Origin: Charina bottae
Taxonomy: Eukaryota; Chordata; Lepidosauria; Squamata; Charinaidae
Reading direction: 5' to 3'
Assembly (NCBI GenBank): GCA_023362775.1
Contig: JALMGJ010000006.1
Span: 59,921,501 to 59,985,500, forward strand
DNA: 64,000 nucleotides
Part shown: piece by piece, positions 11,807 through 24,530 of the stretch
Position numbering within the stretch: position 1 is the stretch's first letter
Layout: every line of letters begins with the position of its first letter
Translations under genes and position numbers: made by a program
Notes under the pieces: model-generated
The model's database searches: none
What the model was told of the DNA's origin: nothing
What the model saw: the letters and a program-made list of their open reading frames with translations, nothing else

Positions 11807-13124
11807 AGAAGAAGAGGGAACTTGATCTTAGCCAAGAAAAGAAGAATCAAACAGAACCAGCTAGACAACCCCCTGCAACCACTTGAATACTTAAAATGTC
11901 CTTTAATTGTTGGATCAAATAAGCCAAAGGTTCCAAAGTCAAATAAGCTTAAGAGAAATAATAGGCATTCCTGTTGATTCCAGGAGTCTTGTTGATGGAT
12001 AAAGAAATAATGCAATTCATAGTAACCATGGCTGATGGATTGGACTATCATATTTTAACTAAATAGAAACAAAATGAAATCTAGCTAAATGTGTTCTGAA
12101 AATTTGAACTCCACAACATCAAGGCGGTTTGTATTTTACAGCTCTTTGATACACAAACTTTTTCCCCTGCTGGTATTGGTTTCCTGTTCCCCCACCCACT
12201 CCATTTTTCTTTCCATATATAAACTTGATTTGTTCGTTTTTTAAGAAAAATACCTTTCACTTCACAGTTTCATTAATACCATTAATAGAGTACACCTGTG
12301 GCTTAGAGTGCTTGGCTGAAAGCTACTTTGAGAAAGCCCCTTTCTTTAAACACAGCCTAGAAATATTTTAAATGAAGTACAATATTTCATTTTAAATGTA
12401 ATGGGAAATATGTCTTAGTTTAATCATCTCCCCAAAGCCCTTTTTTCTGATAAATAAAAAATCCCCACATTATACTTGGTAGGTTGAAATCAGCAAGCTT
12501 TATTTTGCCTGGAACATGTTCACAGGACACAGGACACATACTCACTTGTATGTTCCACACTCCAGATCCCTTGTGCTGTGACTTGTTCTCAGTTTGCTGT
12601 GTCTGGAGTCCTTGCACATGTTTTTTGGAGGGAATGAGATCTGTGTGACATGGACCAAAGCCCAGGCCTTTTATTGTGAAAAGCAGCTTATTCTATTTCA
12701 TCACAGCACATAAAAGGTTAAATGCTTCATGATTAGAAGGGGTATTAGTATTTATTTAGTTTGTATCCTGTTAAAAAGCATGGTTCTGAACCATTTCCCT
12801 TTATACATATATTTTAAGGGTATATAATTAACTGGCTACAAGTAGTTAGGCAGTTGATGAAGTGTAAACCAACCAGTGATTTGTTTTTTCTTATTTACAT
12901 TATTTCTCCATGCAATTCAGAAATGATGACAGGATGTTTTCCATCCGCTGCTCCCTTCACCAAATTAAGAAGTGATTTGTAAGGCCATTTTTAATGCTTC
13001 CAATATCCTGGGAATCATAATCAAAACAAAGTAGGTGCTGAAACACAGGACATTGCTTTTGACAAGGATGCCTAATCAGATAGTCTTCCATGATTCTATC
13101 AGATTCTAACATTTGGTACCTAGT
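11807..13124. other. Non-coding stretch, nothing recognised
   Basis: AT-rich with short frames only. No repeat family was recognised. Confidence 0.45.
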
Positions 13125-13133
13125 CCCCATTTA

Positions 13134-13470
13134 AGAAGGGGCATGGTGGCTCAGCGGGTAAGACACCAGGCTTGTCAATCGGAAGATCACAAGTTCAGAG
13201 GTTCGAATCCCTAGTCCTGCGTGGCAGAGTGAGCTCCCGCACTAGCCCCAGCTCTTGCCAACTTAGCAATTCGAAAGCATGCAAATGCAAGTAGATTAAT
13301 AGGTGTCACTTCGGTGGGTAGGTAACAGCGTTCCGCGTGGATCATGCCGGCCACATGACCGTGGAAGCGACTTCAGACAACTCTGGCTCTTCGGCTAACA
13401 AATGGAGATGAGCACCGGCCCCTAGAGTCGGACACGACTGCACAAATATACGGGGGGAACCTTTACCTTA
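13134..13470 (+). mobile_element. Sauria-type SINE, full length, 9-bp target-site duplication
   Basis: The tRNA-like head (ggtggctcagcgggtaagac; B box gttcgaatccc) is followed by the body and BovB-like tail (agagtcggacacgactgcac). Direct repeats ccccattta flank it at 13125-13133 and 13471-13479. Full structure and duplication support a real insertion. Confidence 0.9.
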
Positions 13471-14223
13471 CCCCATTTACATTTTTAAAATATCTGGCTA
13501 TGGGTAAAAAATATTACTATAGTCGTCTTCTTTGTGTAATGCAAAAATATTTCTTCAGACTCTCCTTCTGGAAAGGAGGTTTATTGATCTCCCAGGACAG
13601 GGTTTATCTAGAAGACTTGGGAAGGAGCCTCAAGCATTTGCTGCTGCTACATCCTAGTGTATAGGGATAAGAAAGGGGGCAGGGGAACAAAGTAGATGTG
13701 CCAATAAAGCTAAAAAGAGTGGTTAAGTTTTAAAAAAGAGAACATGATGTTATGTTTGTGAGTGAATGGGATTTTTTTGTTGTTCAAGCTGTATACTTGT
13801 AAACTTATCAGAAAGATTTTGTTAGCAATCTCTCATGTAAAAGAAAACATGAATTAACAATGACCTGGAATTTCTTGTCAGTTGCTGTAGTAGAGAGCTG
13901 TGGTAGAGAGGGGAACTTCACAACACCATGAGAAAACTCATTTCTATGAAAATACAGGAATGAAATTGTTGATTGAATATTATACTAAATTAATAATATA
14001 GGCCAGAAAAGGTGTCCGGAGAGAGAGATAACTAATCAAGATCTAAATGTGCTACTTATCTCCTTTGGCTTTACTGTCACTTACAAGTAAACTTACACTT
14101 ATAAGTAAGGCAGAGATCCCAAACATTTGGATCAGAAGATACATTTAGAATTTCCAGATTTTGTTCTTGGAAAATGGCTGTCTCAGGAGGATCTGCTGGT
14201 TCTATTATATTTGTTTTGCTTTT

Positions 14224-14260
<37 letters not shown>

Positions 14261-14300
14261 TGTTGTTGTTGTTGTTATTATTATTATTATTATTATTAAC
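14224..14300 (+). repeat. (TTA)n / (TTG)n microsatellite
   Basis: A run of tta changes to ttg and back to tta. It produces a spurious poly-Ile/Val frame. A shorter (gtt)n lies at about 14469-14487. Confidence 0.95.
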
Positions 14301-14725
14301 AACAATGTGAAATCACAGCTGCCAGCTCTTTAGCTGGTGTTGGCCTTCATTCACATCAAGGTCTTCCCAAGAACCTAGGATGTTGTAATGTATCAGCGTA
14401 ATATATGTGCGGATCCAATCAGTATGGCTTTTTGTAATTGAGAGATGGAAATTTTGTCAATGTGCAGATTGTTGTTGTTGTTGTTGTTATTGAGGTGGCC
14501 CACTGAAAAACACTCATTTACCTAAGGAACTAATAAGAATATTCCCTACCACCTTGTCTATCTCTCCAGGACATTCCCTACAACTCCTAGTTCTTTTCTA
14601 AGGAGGACAGATCAGATGAATCTTGCAAAAAGGCAAAGAGAAGAATCATGGTGATTGAAGATTCAGCAGATTTTAATCAAGTCAGAACAACAAGTAGGAT
14701 AGCAAAAGATTTGTGAGAGTTTCTT

Positions 14726-16738
14726 TTTTTTTTTGTCTTTCTTCCAATAAATTTTATTGAGTTTTAAAATACATATTAAAAGTTGAAACAGAAAAAAGAA
14801 ATAGAAATACAAAGTAAGAAAAAAGTAAAGAAAAAGTGAAGTCAAAAAATAATAAACAAAGGAAACATAGAAAATAGATGTCCTCCAATCTATCTTTGAA
14901 CTTTAAATACAATAATTAACTTTAAATGTTAGTCCTTCATACAATACACAGGAACTTTTCTTTGTCATATACTCTTTAATTTCTATAATCCAATCTTCTG
15001 ATCTTCATATACTGTAAGTTTCACCTTTCTTGCTATCTTCCAATAGTCCATCTTTAGCTTCCACTCCTTGAAGTAATAGTTAAATGTTCATTGCTGCATC
15101 AGTTTGATATTTTTTATTCGCTCTTTCCATTTTTATATCTATATTTGTATCTTCAATAAAATCCAATTAGTATAACAAATAAAAGCCTTATTTACTTCTA
15201 ATAAAATACAATATATTCTATTCATATTATGACTACATATTCCACTAATACATAACCTAACATAACACATAACATAATACATAATATACCAATTCTTATA
15301 GTATTCATACATACATATTCATACATATAATTATAGAAATGTGTCATCTTATAAAAAAATTGGTCTACAATATCAACTTCTATTTATGTTTGTAATCTTA
15401 TATCTTACATTAAAATATTACATTTTTATGTGTTTATACAGTTTCTCATATCATCTTTGTTCCATATCCGATCCAAATCCATATTTTCATTAACCTTGTA
15501 TCCCACATATCGTTTTCCTGTTCAAGTTATGCCAAAATCATAGTATTCAACTTGTTTGTACTATAGCTCATATGGGATGACAAAATATTTTTCTTAGCCT
15601 TTCCCAGTATTTCACAATGGTTATCAATTTGCACATTAAAATCTTCCTGTCTCAACTGCAACAATGTGTTTAGACCCAGATTGTAATATATAACTTGTTT
15701 AAACAACCCCCTCCTGTAGTGTATCGAAATCTTCTTCTGTACCAAAGTATTTGAAATCCTTTCTTCCTGTTTCTCTGCTGCCTCAAATTTTTTTTTCATA
15801 TCTAAATCTGTCTTTTGTGTCTTTTGAATCTGAACCTGAACCTCCAAATCTATTAATATAAATGCTATTGATTTTTTAATTTCTGAAAGAGTTTCATTAA
15901 ATTCTTTTTTTAAATCTCGAAGTACTGTTAAAAAAGCCATTTCTCATCCACCACCCCCTCCTTCAGGCTGCGTAGCCAGTCGTTCTAGACAAAACAAAGT
16001 GCTTTCCCAGGGAAGGAGTGGTCAGCTGATCTATCTATTCAATAAAAAATAAAAAGATGAAAAATTCCAATAATCCCAAAATTAAAAGAAGAAATAATAT
16101 TTCAAACAGTTTATAAGAAAAAGAAAGGATAAATGTCAATCAATATAAAAAAATGAAACAAATTCATCAGTATTTAGTCCAATAAAATATATTTAAGAAA
16201 TATAAAAAAAAAAGTTTCTTGTACTTCCAAGTAAAGCAAAATCCACACTAAAAAATTAGAAAGGTGAAAAGAAAAAATGCAAATGTTTCATTATACTTCC
16301 ATTATAAAATCCATCATGTTTCCACCATGATTATTATTATAGCAAAGAAAACACAAAATTTGCCAACATTTATATACAAAGTCCAGAGATAGATCTTAGA
16401 TGATAAACAATTAATTCTAAAAAACTAAAAAAGAAAGGTGATAATCTAAAAGTCGTCCTTAGCTCTAACTTACTTTCCCCTATGAGAGCAATGCTGTAAT
16501 TCCAGTCGTCTCACTATTCCAAGCCTCTCACTTTCTCCACGGTGGAAAACAACAGAAAAAGCGGGGGGAAACAATTCCAACGACCTTGTGATTAATCTTC
16601 CGATTCTCCCCTCTCCGGGGAAACATTCCAGTGATCTTATCTTATCAATAGATCACTGCAAATAGGGAGAAGCAAGCCAGGTATTCAGCAGTCTGAAATA
16701 CTCTGACTTGTCGAGCTGCCAGTCCGACTTGGAGTGCC
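14726..16738 (-). mobile_element. Non-autonomous L1-like element, perfect 18-bp target-site duplication
   Basis: The direct repeat gatttgtgagagtttctt occurs at 14708-14725 and 16739-16756. The left end is poly-T, so the element lies on the minus strand. It has one frame (15527-15940, 137 codons) starting MAFLTVLRDLKKEFNETLSE, coiled-coil-like and reminiscent of the start of an L1 ORF1. There is no endonuclease or RT. The 2.0-kb length with no RT suggests an internally deleted, parasite-type copy. The intact duplication indicates a recent insertion. Confidence 0.85.
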
Positions 16739-16756
16739 GATTTGTGAGAGTTTCTT

Positions 16757-18115
16757 AAAAAGTAAGACACTGTAATCACAGTTGCAAACAATTCCAAGGG
16801 AAAAAATGGAGGACAGCAGAAAAAGGCAATGTGGCTCCATAAATAATTTAGTGAAGAACTGAAAACATTGGGAAGAATAGGATTTAGAAGCAGGGTTGCA
16901 GCCTTAGATTCATAGAAACATGGTCTGGGAATGCTAAAGTATTATGAGTAACTTTACATCTATAGAGGCTGATAAGCTTCATCCCATGGTACTGGAGGAA
17001 CCTGCTGTTGTTCTGATTGCCCTCATACCTTTCTCCTTTAAGGAGTGAGACGGAGAATTGGAGAACATAACTGTTATTCACATCTTTTTTTAAAAAAACA
17101 GGAAGTGTGGGTCCTTTGAACTGTAGACCAGATTATGTAATATTGATATCTTGAGAAGACTGTAGAGCAGATCATAAAACAATGTATATGTATGCACTTG
17201 AAGACAATGAGAAGTCAGAATAGTTTTGTCAATGTTTTAATTCATCTCTTTTCAATAAAAAGGCAAGGAACAAGATTTTTCAGCAATCTGATTAAAATAC
17301 TAGGAATTATTTTTGTTTTATCATAATTTCCAGGACTCCCCCTCCTCCTCCCCTGTTTTTCTTTTTTCCCCTTTTTTATTTCTATGCTTATCAATATTGA
17401 CATTATGTTCATCCTTTAATACTGTTGTGCTTTGCTTTTGTTTTTTTGGAGAGTTAGCATAACATAAAATTATTGTAAAATGGAATTATAGTAGGGGATC
17501 TGTTATAATTGCTGACAATATTGATTCCAATTTGTTCAATACAAGAAGAGACTATCATCAGCCAGGTTTTAAATATTTTGCTCATCAAGAAAATAATAGT
17601 TTTCCATTTCCACTTTTTTTTTACCAAATTAATATATTCTGGACTTCTGTTACCATTTATGCTTAGAGCATCACCACACCAAACCTCTTATTTCCCAGGT
17701 TGCCTGGGAAGACATACTGTAAGCATCCCAAACAGCTGTTTGTTCCTTCATATATTCCAAAAATTCCAGTAATACATCTGCTGTTGTCCTATCTAACATC
17801 CTTTCCTTTAAAGTGTTGACTCACGTTTTCCACTAAACATCTCCACTCTATGGCTTACACTTTTCCCATTTTTCCACTGCCTTCACCACAGCCTAGCCCA
17901 ACTAGGTGTTCTCTACATATCTTGGAACCATGTTTCCAGATAAAGCCTTTATGTCATCTTCTCTTTTGACTGAAAATGCTGTTTTATTCAGGAGGACACT
18001 TAAAGAAAACTCTCATTTTTGGAGCTTCCTCCAATATGGGCTGAAGTTTCTTCTGTACAGATAGGACTAATAATACTTTCAGGATTTTCTTCCAAGTTAT
18101 TTTCATAGAAAAATC
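16757..18115. other. Non-coding stretch between two L1 insertions
   Basis: AT-rich, with pyrimidine-rich tracts near 17.35 kb. No gene or repeat family was recognised. Confidence 0.45.
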
Positions 18116-18132
18116 ACCACCTACTTATTCTT

Positions 18133-19395
18133 TTTTTTAAAGTAGTTTTATTATTTAAAAAGTAAAACATACAGATAGATACATTTACAAAGATTTGTGT
18201 AAGACCTACTTACACATGACGTCAAACAAATAAACAAAATTACACATAAAACAATTAATTTAAAAAGACTTCCTGTTTCTTTTATGAAGAAGCTTTTTTA
18301 CATTTATTTATATATACTTTATTTCTATTATTTTTCTTCTTCCCTTTGATATTTGTATTGCTACTGCAACTTATTTTTTACACTTTTAATTTTCCTTTTT
18401 CAGTTCTTTTATACATATATAACATTTATTCTCTTTATATTATTTTTCTTTTGATTATTTTAGTTTTACAATGATATTTTTATATTGTATTCCTTTTGTA
18501 GAAATTCTAAAAAGGGATTCCAAATTAGTTCATAATCTCCAATTTCTTTGTGTTTTATTAAAATTGTTAATCTGTCCATCTGTGCTATTTCCATTGCTTT
18601 GATCATCCATTCTTCTGTTGATGGGATGTATTCTTCTTTCCAATGCTTCGCAAAGATTATCCTTGCTGCAGTTGTCAGGTGGTATAATAGTTTTTTGTTA
18701 TCCTTGTTTGTCTTTATGTCCATAAGTCCCAATAGGTATAGTTCTGGGTTTTTTTCCATGTTGATATTAATTATTTTACAGATATTGTCATGTATTTTCC
18801 CCCAATATTTTTTTGTTTTTTTGCAAGTCCACCATAAATGGTAAAAAGAGCCCATTTTATATTGCACTTCCAACATATATTTGATCTTAAGCACTTCATT
18901 TTATACAATCTCTCTGGAGGCAAATACCATCTATAAATCATTTTATAATTATTTTCTCTTAAACTATTACTCAGGGAGAATTTAATATTTTTCGTCCAGA
19001 TAGTTTGCCACTCATCATACCCAATCTCTCTATCTAAATTTTCTTCCCATTTTGTCATATAGTTTTCTGTTCTTATATCGCTCATTTTTAAATCCAATAA
19101 TTTTTTATACAGTTTGGATATTAGATGATCATTCTCATTGCATAATATATTGTCCCAATTCTCTGTTATATTCACGAATTTAAATGTCTTTCGATCTAAT
19201 TTAAATTGTTCTTTTAATTGTAGATATTTAAACCAATGACATTCAAAACCCTCCCTTTCTAATTCTTCTTTTGTTTTAAATTCATAATTATTTCCATTAA
19301 ATTTAAGTAAGTTTTTATATCTTAACCATTTTTTGTCTTTTGGATTCTCTATTCTGGCATTTGCCTCCTGAGGAGATGTCCACAATGGAAGTGCA
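18133..19395 (-). mobile_element. 5'-truncated L1 (ORF2 C-terminus), perfect 17-bp target-site duplication
   Basis: The direct repeat accacctacttattctt occurs at 18116-18132 and 19396-19412. On the minus strand the frames 19400-18771 and 18894-18466 cover the ORF2 C-terminal region with the CWKC ... HLWWTC zinc-knuckle-like motif, split by a frameshift near 18.87 kb. The low-coordinate end is T-rich (the A-tail). Truncation removes the endonuclease and RT. Confidence 0.88.
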
Positions 19396-19479
19396 ACCAC
19401 CTACTTATTCTTGTTCCAGAAGGGGTAGCCATGTTTGTTTTTTTATAAAAATAAGGGAGTCTTGGCATCTGATGACAGG

Positions 19480-19616
19480 GCTACAACTGGGGGGGGGGGG
19501 AAGTGGGCCATGTGCCCTGGGTGCCGCCCTGGGGGGTTGCACCAAAATGACAAAATAACCCATGGGGGGGCGCGGAATCCATGTTTTCCCCAGGTGACAC
19601 AGACCCTAGTTCCATC
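19480..19616 (+). mobile_element. GC-rich MITE-like repeat (copy A)
   Basis: It has a G-run, then ggttgcaccaaaatgacaaa and ccccaggtgacacagaccct. The same segments occur in reverse at 56277-56425, which shows it is interspersed. Its ends are not resolved. Confidence 0.6.
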
Positions 19617-20355
19617 CCTGTCTGATGAAGCTGATTGAAATCCATGAAATTTTGTGCTGTGATAAAGTTATTATTGACTAAGAGGCCACAAGGCTTTTTG
19701 TGGTTTTATGCTATTTATTCAGGACATTCAAATGAACTTATGCATTAATTATATTAATTAATAATTAAGTAAGCAAGTATATTGGAAACCTGAACATTAA
19801 TACTATAAATTTTATATTTACTTTCTTTCTTCAGGAATATGAAAATATGAATGTATGTATTCTTGAGGGAAGAAAATAAAATCTGCACCATTATGTCAAA
19901 CCAGCATGAGTCCACTTCGAAAAGTTTTTAAAGGTGAGATGGGGACTGGGAAACTGAGCTAGAATTGCAGGCAGGAGAAACAAAGAAAGGAAGGCATGAA
20001 GGTCTTATAAATGGAAATATAAAATGTTCTATTATCTGGAAAGTGGCAAGCAGGGAAAAATTAATAAGAGGTATGGTGGGATGTATAAGCACCGTAATAA
20101 GCATGTGGGTGAAATTCTGAAAGGACAAATGGCAACAAATGCATGTCCCAACCCACCCAGAAACAATTATGCTGTATCATTATAGAACACTGTAATTAGG
20201 CTCCTGTGGAATTATTGGATGGACGTTTGTCCCCAAAAAAACATCCTGTCGTGGAAGAGCGGGAGGGCACTTTTTCTCCTCCTCCACCTTCGCTGCAGTC
20301 TCTCAAGGCAGCAGGGGCATAGGCAGCCTCATTGTTTTCTGCCCTCATAAAATGA

Positions 20356-20640
20356 TTGCCTTTCACTCTTCAGGACAATAATACAGTGCTGATTAATCAG
20401 AACTTTTGCACAGCAAACAGCACTGAAGGGACAAATATAATTAATTCATTGTCCACAGTGAGAAGCTGGGCGCAGCTGCTAGCATCACCAAAATGGGCTG
20501 AGGGATTGTTTTGCTTTACTTACTGTATACTATTGGGCTGCATTGTTTCATCTGAAATTGCAGAGGTTTTGTTTAATCAAGATGCTTTGTATGATATATT
20601 TGACAGGGCCCATTCAAAAGGCACCATTTGAAAACCGTGA
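20356..20640. other. Repeat-free stretch, possible conserved non-coding element
   Basis: This stretch has homeobox-like AT words (gctgattaatca, aattaattcattg) and a 91-codon frame with no recognisable domain. It carries no known repeat. It is reported only as a candidate conserved element. Confidence 0.2.
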
Positions 20641-20752
20641 GATCATTTATTCCTTCTCTGGGGTGTGGCTGGAATTTCTAGGCCCCGATTCAAGGAAAAT
20701 ACCGCATTTGTGACATTTAGATCATGGTAATGCTGAACCATACTCTGTAGTC

Positions 20753-20887
20753 CAGTGTTTCTCAACCTTAGCAAATTTAAGAAATGTGCATTTCAACTCC
20801 CAGAATTCCCCAGCCAGCATGGCTGGCTGGGGAATTCTGGGAATTGAAGTTGACACATCTTAAAGTTGCCAAGGTTGAGAAACACTG
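20753..20887. mobile_element. hAT MITE, 135 bp, 8-bp duplication
   Basis: The terminal inverted repeats are cagtgtttctcaacctt and aaggttgagaaacactg. The 8-bp duplication ctgtagtc lies at 20745-20752 and 20888-20895. The interior folds back (gaattccccagccagc / gctggctggggaattc). Confidence 0.95.
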
Positions 20888-21364
20888 CTGTAGTCACTTC
20901 TTCCTTCTAGGCTTTCTGATGATCTGGTGGCAAGTTGTTAGCAGGTACCTGGATGGAAAGTAAATGTTTCCCCCATGAATCTCACAGAATTCTTATTAGC
21001 AATATTTATTGAGATGAAAGTAGGACCATTACAAGAATTCCAGCAGGTGAACTATTTCCTCTTTAGAACCAAAATATATCTGCATATCGTAGGGCAGGCA
21101 CTTTCTGAAACTTGTCCTTACAGCCTTACAGGGTAGCTGTGAGAAGGCAGCTCTTTTCTCATCTGTTTGGGGACAGGGTGATGGTTCAGCAGCTATGGTC
21201 ACTTAATTCATAGTCCAGAAATCCCTGGGTTCACTGCTTCTAGTTTGGGTGTTTTTCACTTAATTGGTGTTAAGGGTGATTGAGCTGGATCCTCAGCTTT
21301 CGGTCCACTCACTGCACTAAGACATAATGTCATTTGCTGCATTTCGTTTAGCACAGTACATGAA

Positions 21365-21610
21365 CCTGTTTGGTCTATTGGTTAAGGTGCTGGGCTAGAA
21401 ACCAGGAGACTGAGAGTTCTAGTCCCGCCTTAGGCATGAAAGCCGGCTGGGTGACCTTGGGCCAGTTGCTCTCTCTCTCAGCCCAACTCACCTCACAGGG
21501 TTGCTGTTGTGGTGAAAATAGGAGGAGGAAGATTAGGTATGTTCCCCGCCTTGAGTTATTTATAAAAATAATAAAGGCGGGATATTAAATAAATAAACAA
21601 ACAAACAAAC
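21365..21610 (+). mobile_element. tRNA-derived SINE with LINE-like tail
   Basis: The tRNA-like head has an A box (attggttaaggtgc) and a B box (gttctagtccc), then the body ctgggtgaccttgggccagt and the tail ccgccttgagttatttataa with (AAAC)n. Two relatives lie at 46822 and 60284. Confidence 0.85.
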
Positions 21611-22337
21611 CTAAGTATTGAAGCTGGAACCATGGTTTCTGGTTGTGTGTAATGTGTGAATTCAGCCATTGGTGACTTTTTAAATAAACCATACATACTT
21701 ACTTGATATGTAAGCCCACCTTCTGTATCACAGTTTCCTTCTGTTTCAAATTGCAGTATGCTGTTCTTTTATGAATATCCCCCCATATTACCTCATCCTT
21801 CATTGGGAGAGGAGATGGTCTGCCGGCTGTGCTCAAAACTGGGGAAATTCTGTCTGAATGGTTAACTATTTAATTTCCATTAGAACTTACTGCCTAACAA
21901 AAAAGTTCCTAATAATGGTGATTATTTATTTAAATGCTCTGATAGTTACGGCACCAGCTACAAGTGCCAGAATACAAAGATGATTGTACAGTATTTGGGT
22001 TTCCCAGAGGATGTAGAAATGGCCTTGATTCATTGGATTCTCAGGCTTCATCTTAACTGTACTTCTGTATAGCATTATTCAAATTTCTGTAGCTACAATA
22101 TAAATGGAATTTTAGTTGTCAGCAATAGGTTATATTGGATATCCCAATAATAAGCATGCTGCATTGTACTTTTGTTCTCCCACTTAAATTTGCTTCAATT
22201 CAACACATTTTTAAAAGAAGACAACTGACTGACTTCTCCAGCAATATATCCATACAATTTATTAGTGGGATATTTCACAAATTTCCTCTTCCTATTATTT
22301 CTTAGCAACAATTATTGCTAATTATTCTTCTACTCTA
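21611..22337. other. Non-coding stretch, nothing recognised
   Basis: AT-rich. No gene or repeat was recognised. Confidence 0.45.
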
Positions 22338-22356
22338 CATAAATATATGTATGCAG

Positions 22357-22405
22357 ATGATGGATGGATGGATGGATGGATGGATGGATGGATGGATGGA
22401 TAGAT

Positions 22406-22454
<49 letters not shown>

Positions 22455-22455
22455 T
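22357..22455 (+). repeat. (GATG)n/(ATAG)n microsatellite
   Basis: An uninterrupted ggat run changes to an atag run. Frames here are spurious. Confidence 0.95.
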
Positions 22456-22975
22456 CTTGTAATCCATGTATCGGATCCAGACAGATTGTTTGCCTCAGCA
22501 TGAAGAAACAACTTACTGTTTCCAGAGAATATGCTCTTATAACAATTCCCATACCTCATGGTCCACTAGCAGCATGGAAAAGCCAAAAATGGCTTTAGGT
22601 ATTCAATTCCCAACTTGGTGTTTCTCCTCTTATCCCAGCTCAAGACCTTCCATTTGGACATTCCAAGGTGTATGGAGGAAGAGGCTTGAAGTGACATGAT
22701 GAGGGCAGTGATCTAGTCAGCCCTAATTGACCTAGCTGGTCTGCTGTGGAAACACTCACTTCTGTCTGGTCTCTAGGTGCAGCATCTGTTGTGTAGTCCT
22801 AGTTTGGACGTAAAGGAAACAGGAATTCCAGCTTCTGGAGCCACTTTTTTCTTTATTGAATGGGTTCATCAAGCAGTCAGTCCTAGAGAGTTTGCAAAAT
22901 TGACCAGTTCACCCTGGTTTAATAAAGGTAATGGAAAGTGTAATTGAAAGGATTTGGTTCTTGCTTAGGCTGACC

Positions 22976-23150
22976 ATACGTCCCGTTTTGAACGGGACAA
23001 TCTCGTTATTTAAACAATTCCCGACCGTCCCGTCGTTTTAAGAAAAATATCTATTTTGTCCCGTTTTTTAAAGTTCCCACAGTGAAGCCCGCGCACCCGC
23101 CCACATGCACCCGCCCACCTGCCCATGCACCCACTTTATCCAGTGAGCCG
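22976..23150 (+). mobile_element. MITE-like terminus (…cgtcccgttttgaacgggac…)
   Basis: The start gaccatacgtcccgttttga with repeated cgtcccg words is a common vertebrate DNA-transposon end. The other end was not found. Confidence 0.4.
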
Positions 23151-23789
23151 TGGGTAGGTTAGGGTACCGTTTTTCTCTCAAGGCTATTTTCTCAGCCTAT
23201 TTTTGCTTCTGTAGCCTGTATGGCAGAGAATTCCTTCCCAGTGGCTGCCGTTCCCAGGAAAGCCCTGGTTCCAGTATTTCTCACTTGACATGTTTTTAAG
23301 CTGTGGAATGCCATTTGAAAAATGAGAACCCTGGAACATCTTATTGTCCTCATGTGAAACTGATACATAGGACATGAAGCCACAGTCTGGACAGAACGTG
23401 GCAAAACAGCTTGGCTCCAGATCAGCAAAGGAATGAGACAAGTCTCTATACTGTCTTCAATCTATATGCTGAATATACATTGAGACAGGCTGGATTGGAA
23501 GAAGATGAACATGGTTTTAAAACTGGAGGAAAAGATATTCAGATGCCATGATGTGTCTGTTCCAAGTTCCATTGGTACAGTGTTGCCATGAAAGAAGAAC
23601 ATAGAATGCTTTTTGTCAACTTAGCTGTCACCTTCTTCCCAGAATTATTGTCATTTCATTGTCCTGTATAACCAAATACTTTTCTGTATTTGAGATATTC
23701 TCATCCAAATTTAATTATGCAGGTGGTACTTCCTCTTTCACAGAATGACAGCAAGAGGCAGGATCTTTAAGAGCTGGGATCATTTTTAT

Positions 23790-24065
23790 AGGTATTGTAC
23801 TGGTTGCCAGTAAGCTTCTAGTCTCAATTTAAAGTACCAGACATTATGTATAAAGTCCAAAATGCCATGGTGACAGATTACCATGCTGACCCACCATACA
23901 GAATAATTCAGCCTATCCAGCCAGATTATCCTCAGAGGGCCTGCTTAAGATCCCACCCTGACATAAAGTGCAGGTTAGAACTGTTTCTCAGTTGTGCCCC
24001 TAGCTATACGCTTGATGCTCCTGGTCCTTAGGATGCTACATAAGCAGCTTCTCAATGATTTCATG
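23790..24065 (+). mobile_element. Possible LINE fragment
   Basis: The frame MYKVQNAMVTDYHADPPYRI with the preceding gtactggttgccagt resembles a decayed RT C-terminal region. The call is weak. Confidence 0.3.
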
Positions 24066-24176
24066 CTGAGTAAGAATAGAGGCAAGCCATTTAATTTTAT
24101 GTGGCTTTTTGTTGTATTTATTGCAGCTTTGGGTAGAGTTTATATTTATCACCCACTCAGAGTCATTTGGCTAGGG

Positions 24177-24497
24177 CAGAGCTTTCCAAACTTTTCATGT
24201 TGGTGACACACTTTTTAAACATGCATCATTTCGCGACACACTCTTACAGCAGGGCACAAGGCAGGCACTGGGACCTGTGCAGAATCCTGGCAGGGCAGGT
24301 TTGGAGGCAGAAGGGCACAAGGAAGTCACTAGGACCTGCGCCGGAATCACAGCAGGTTTGGAGGCAGCAAGGCACAAGGCAGGAACTAGGACCTACGTGG
24401 AATCCTGGCAGGGCTCGGAGGCAGCAGCAGCCGTGACACACCCAGACACTGCAGCCGACACACTAACGTGCCCCGACACACAGTTTGGAAAGCTCTG
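24177..24497. mobile_element. hAT MITE (family with cagagctttccaaact ends), 8-bp duplication
   Basis: The terminal inverted repeats are cagagctttccaaact and agtttggaaagctctg. The 8-bp duplication ggctaggg lies at 24169-24176 and 24498-24505. The interior has about 60-bp units (gcacaaggcaggcactggga). The same family makes the nested pair at 52522-53230. Confidence 0.95.
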
Positions 24498-24530
24498 GGC
24501 TAGGGCATCATGAAAATGTTAATAAATAAC

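Noticed and set aside
11773..12051. 92-codon minus frame
   Set aside because: No motif, no splice support, starts at a LINE edge.
13134..13470. tRNA gene from the A/B-box-like head
   Set aside because: It is the head of a SINE: no cloverleaf is complete and the same head recurs in other SINE copies.
22357..22455. CRISPR-like or tandem regulatory array
   Set aside because: Simple tetranucleotide microsatellite with no spacers, in an animal genome.
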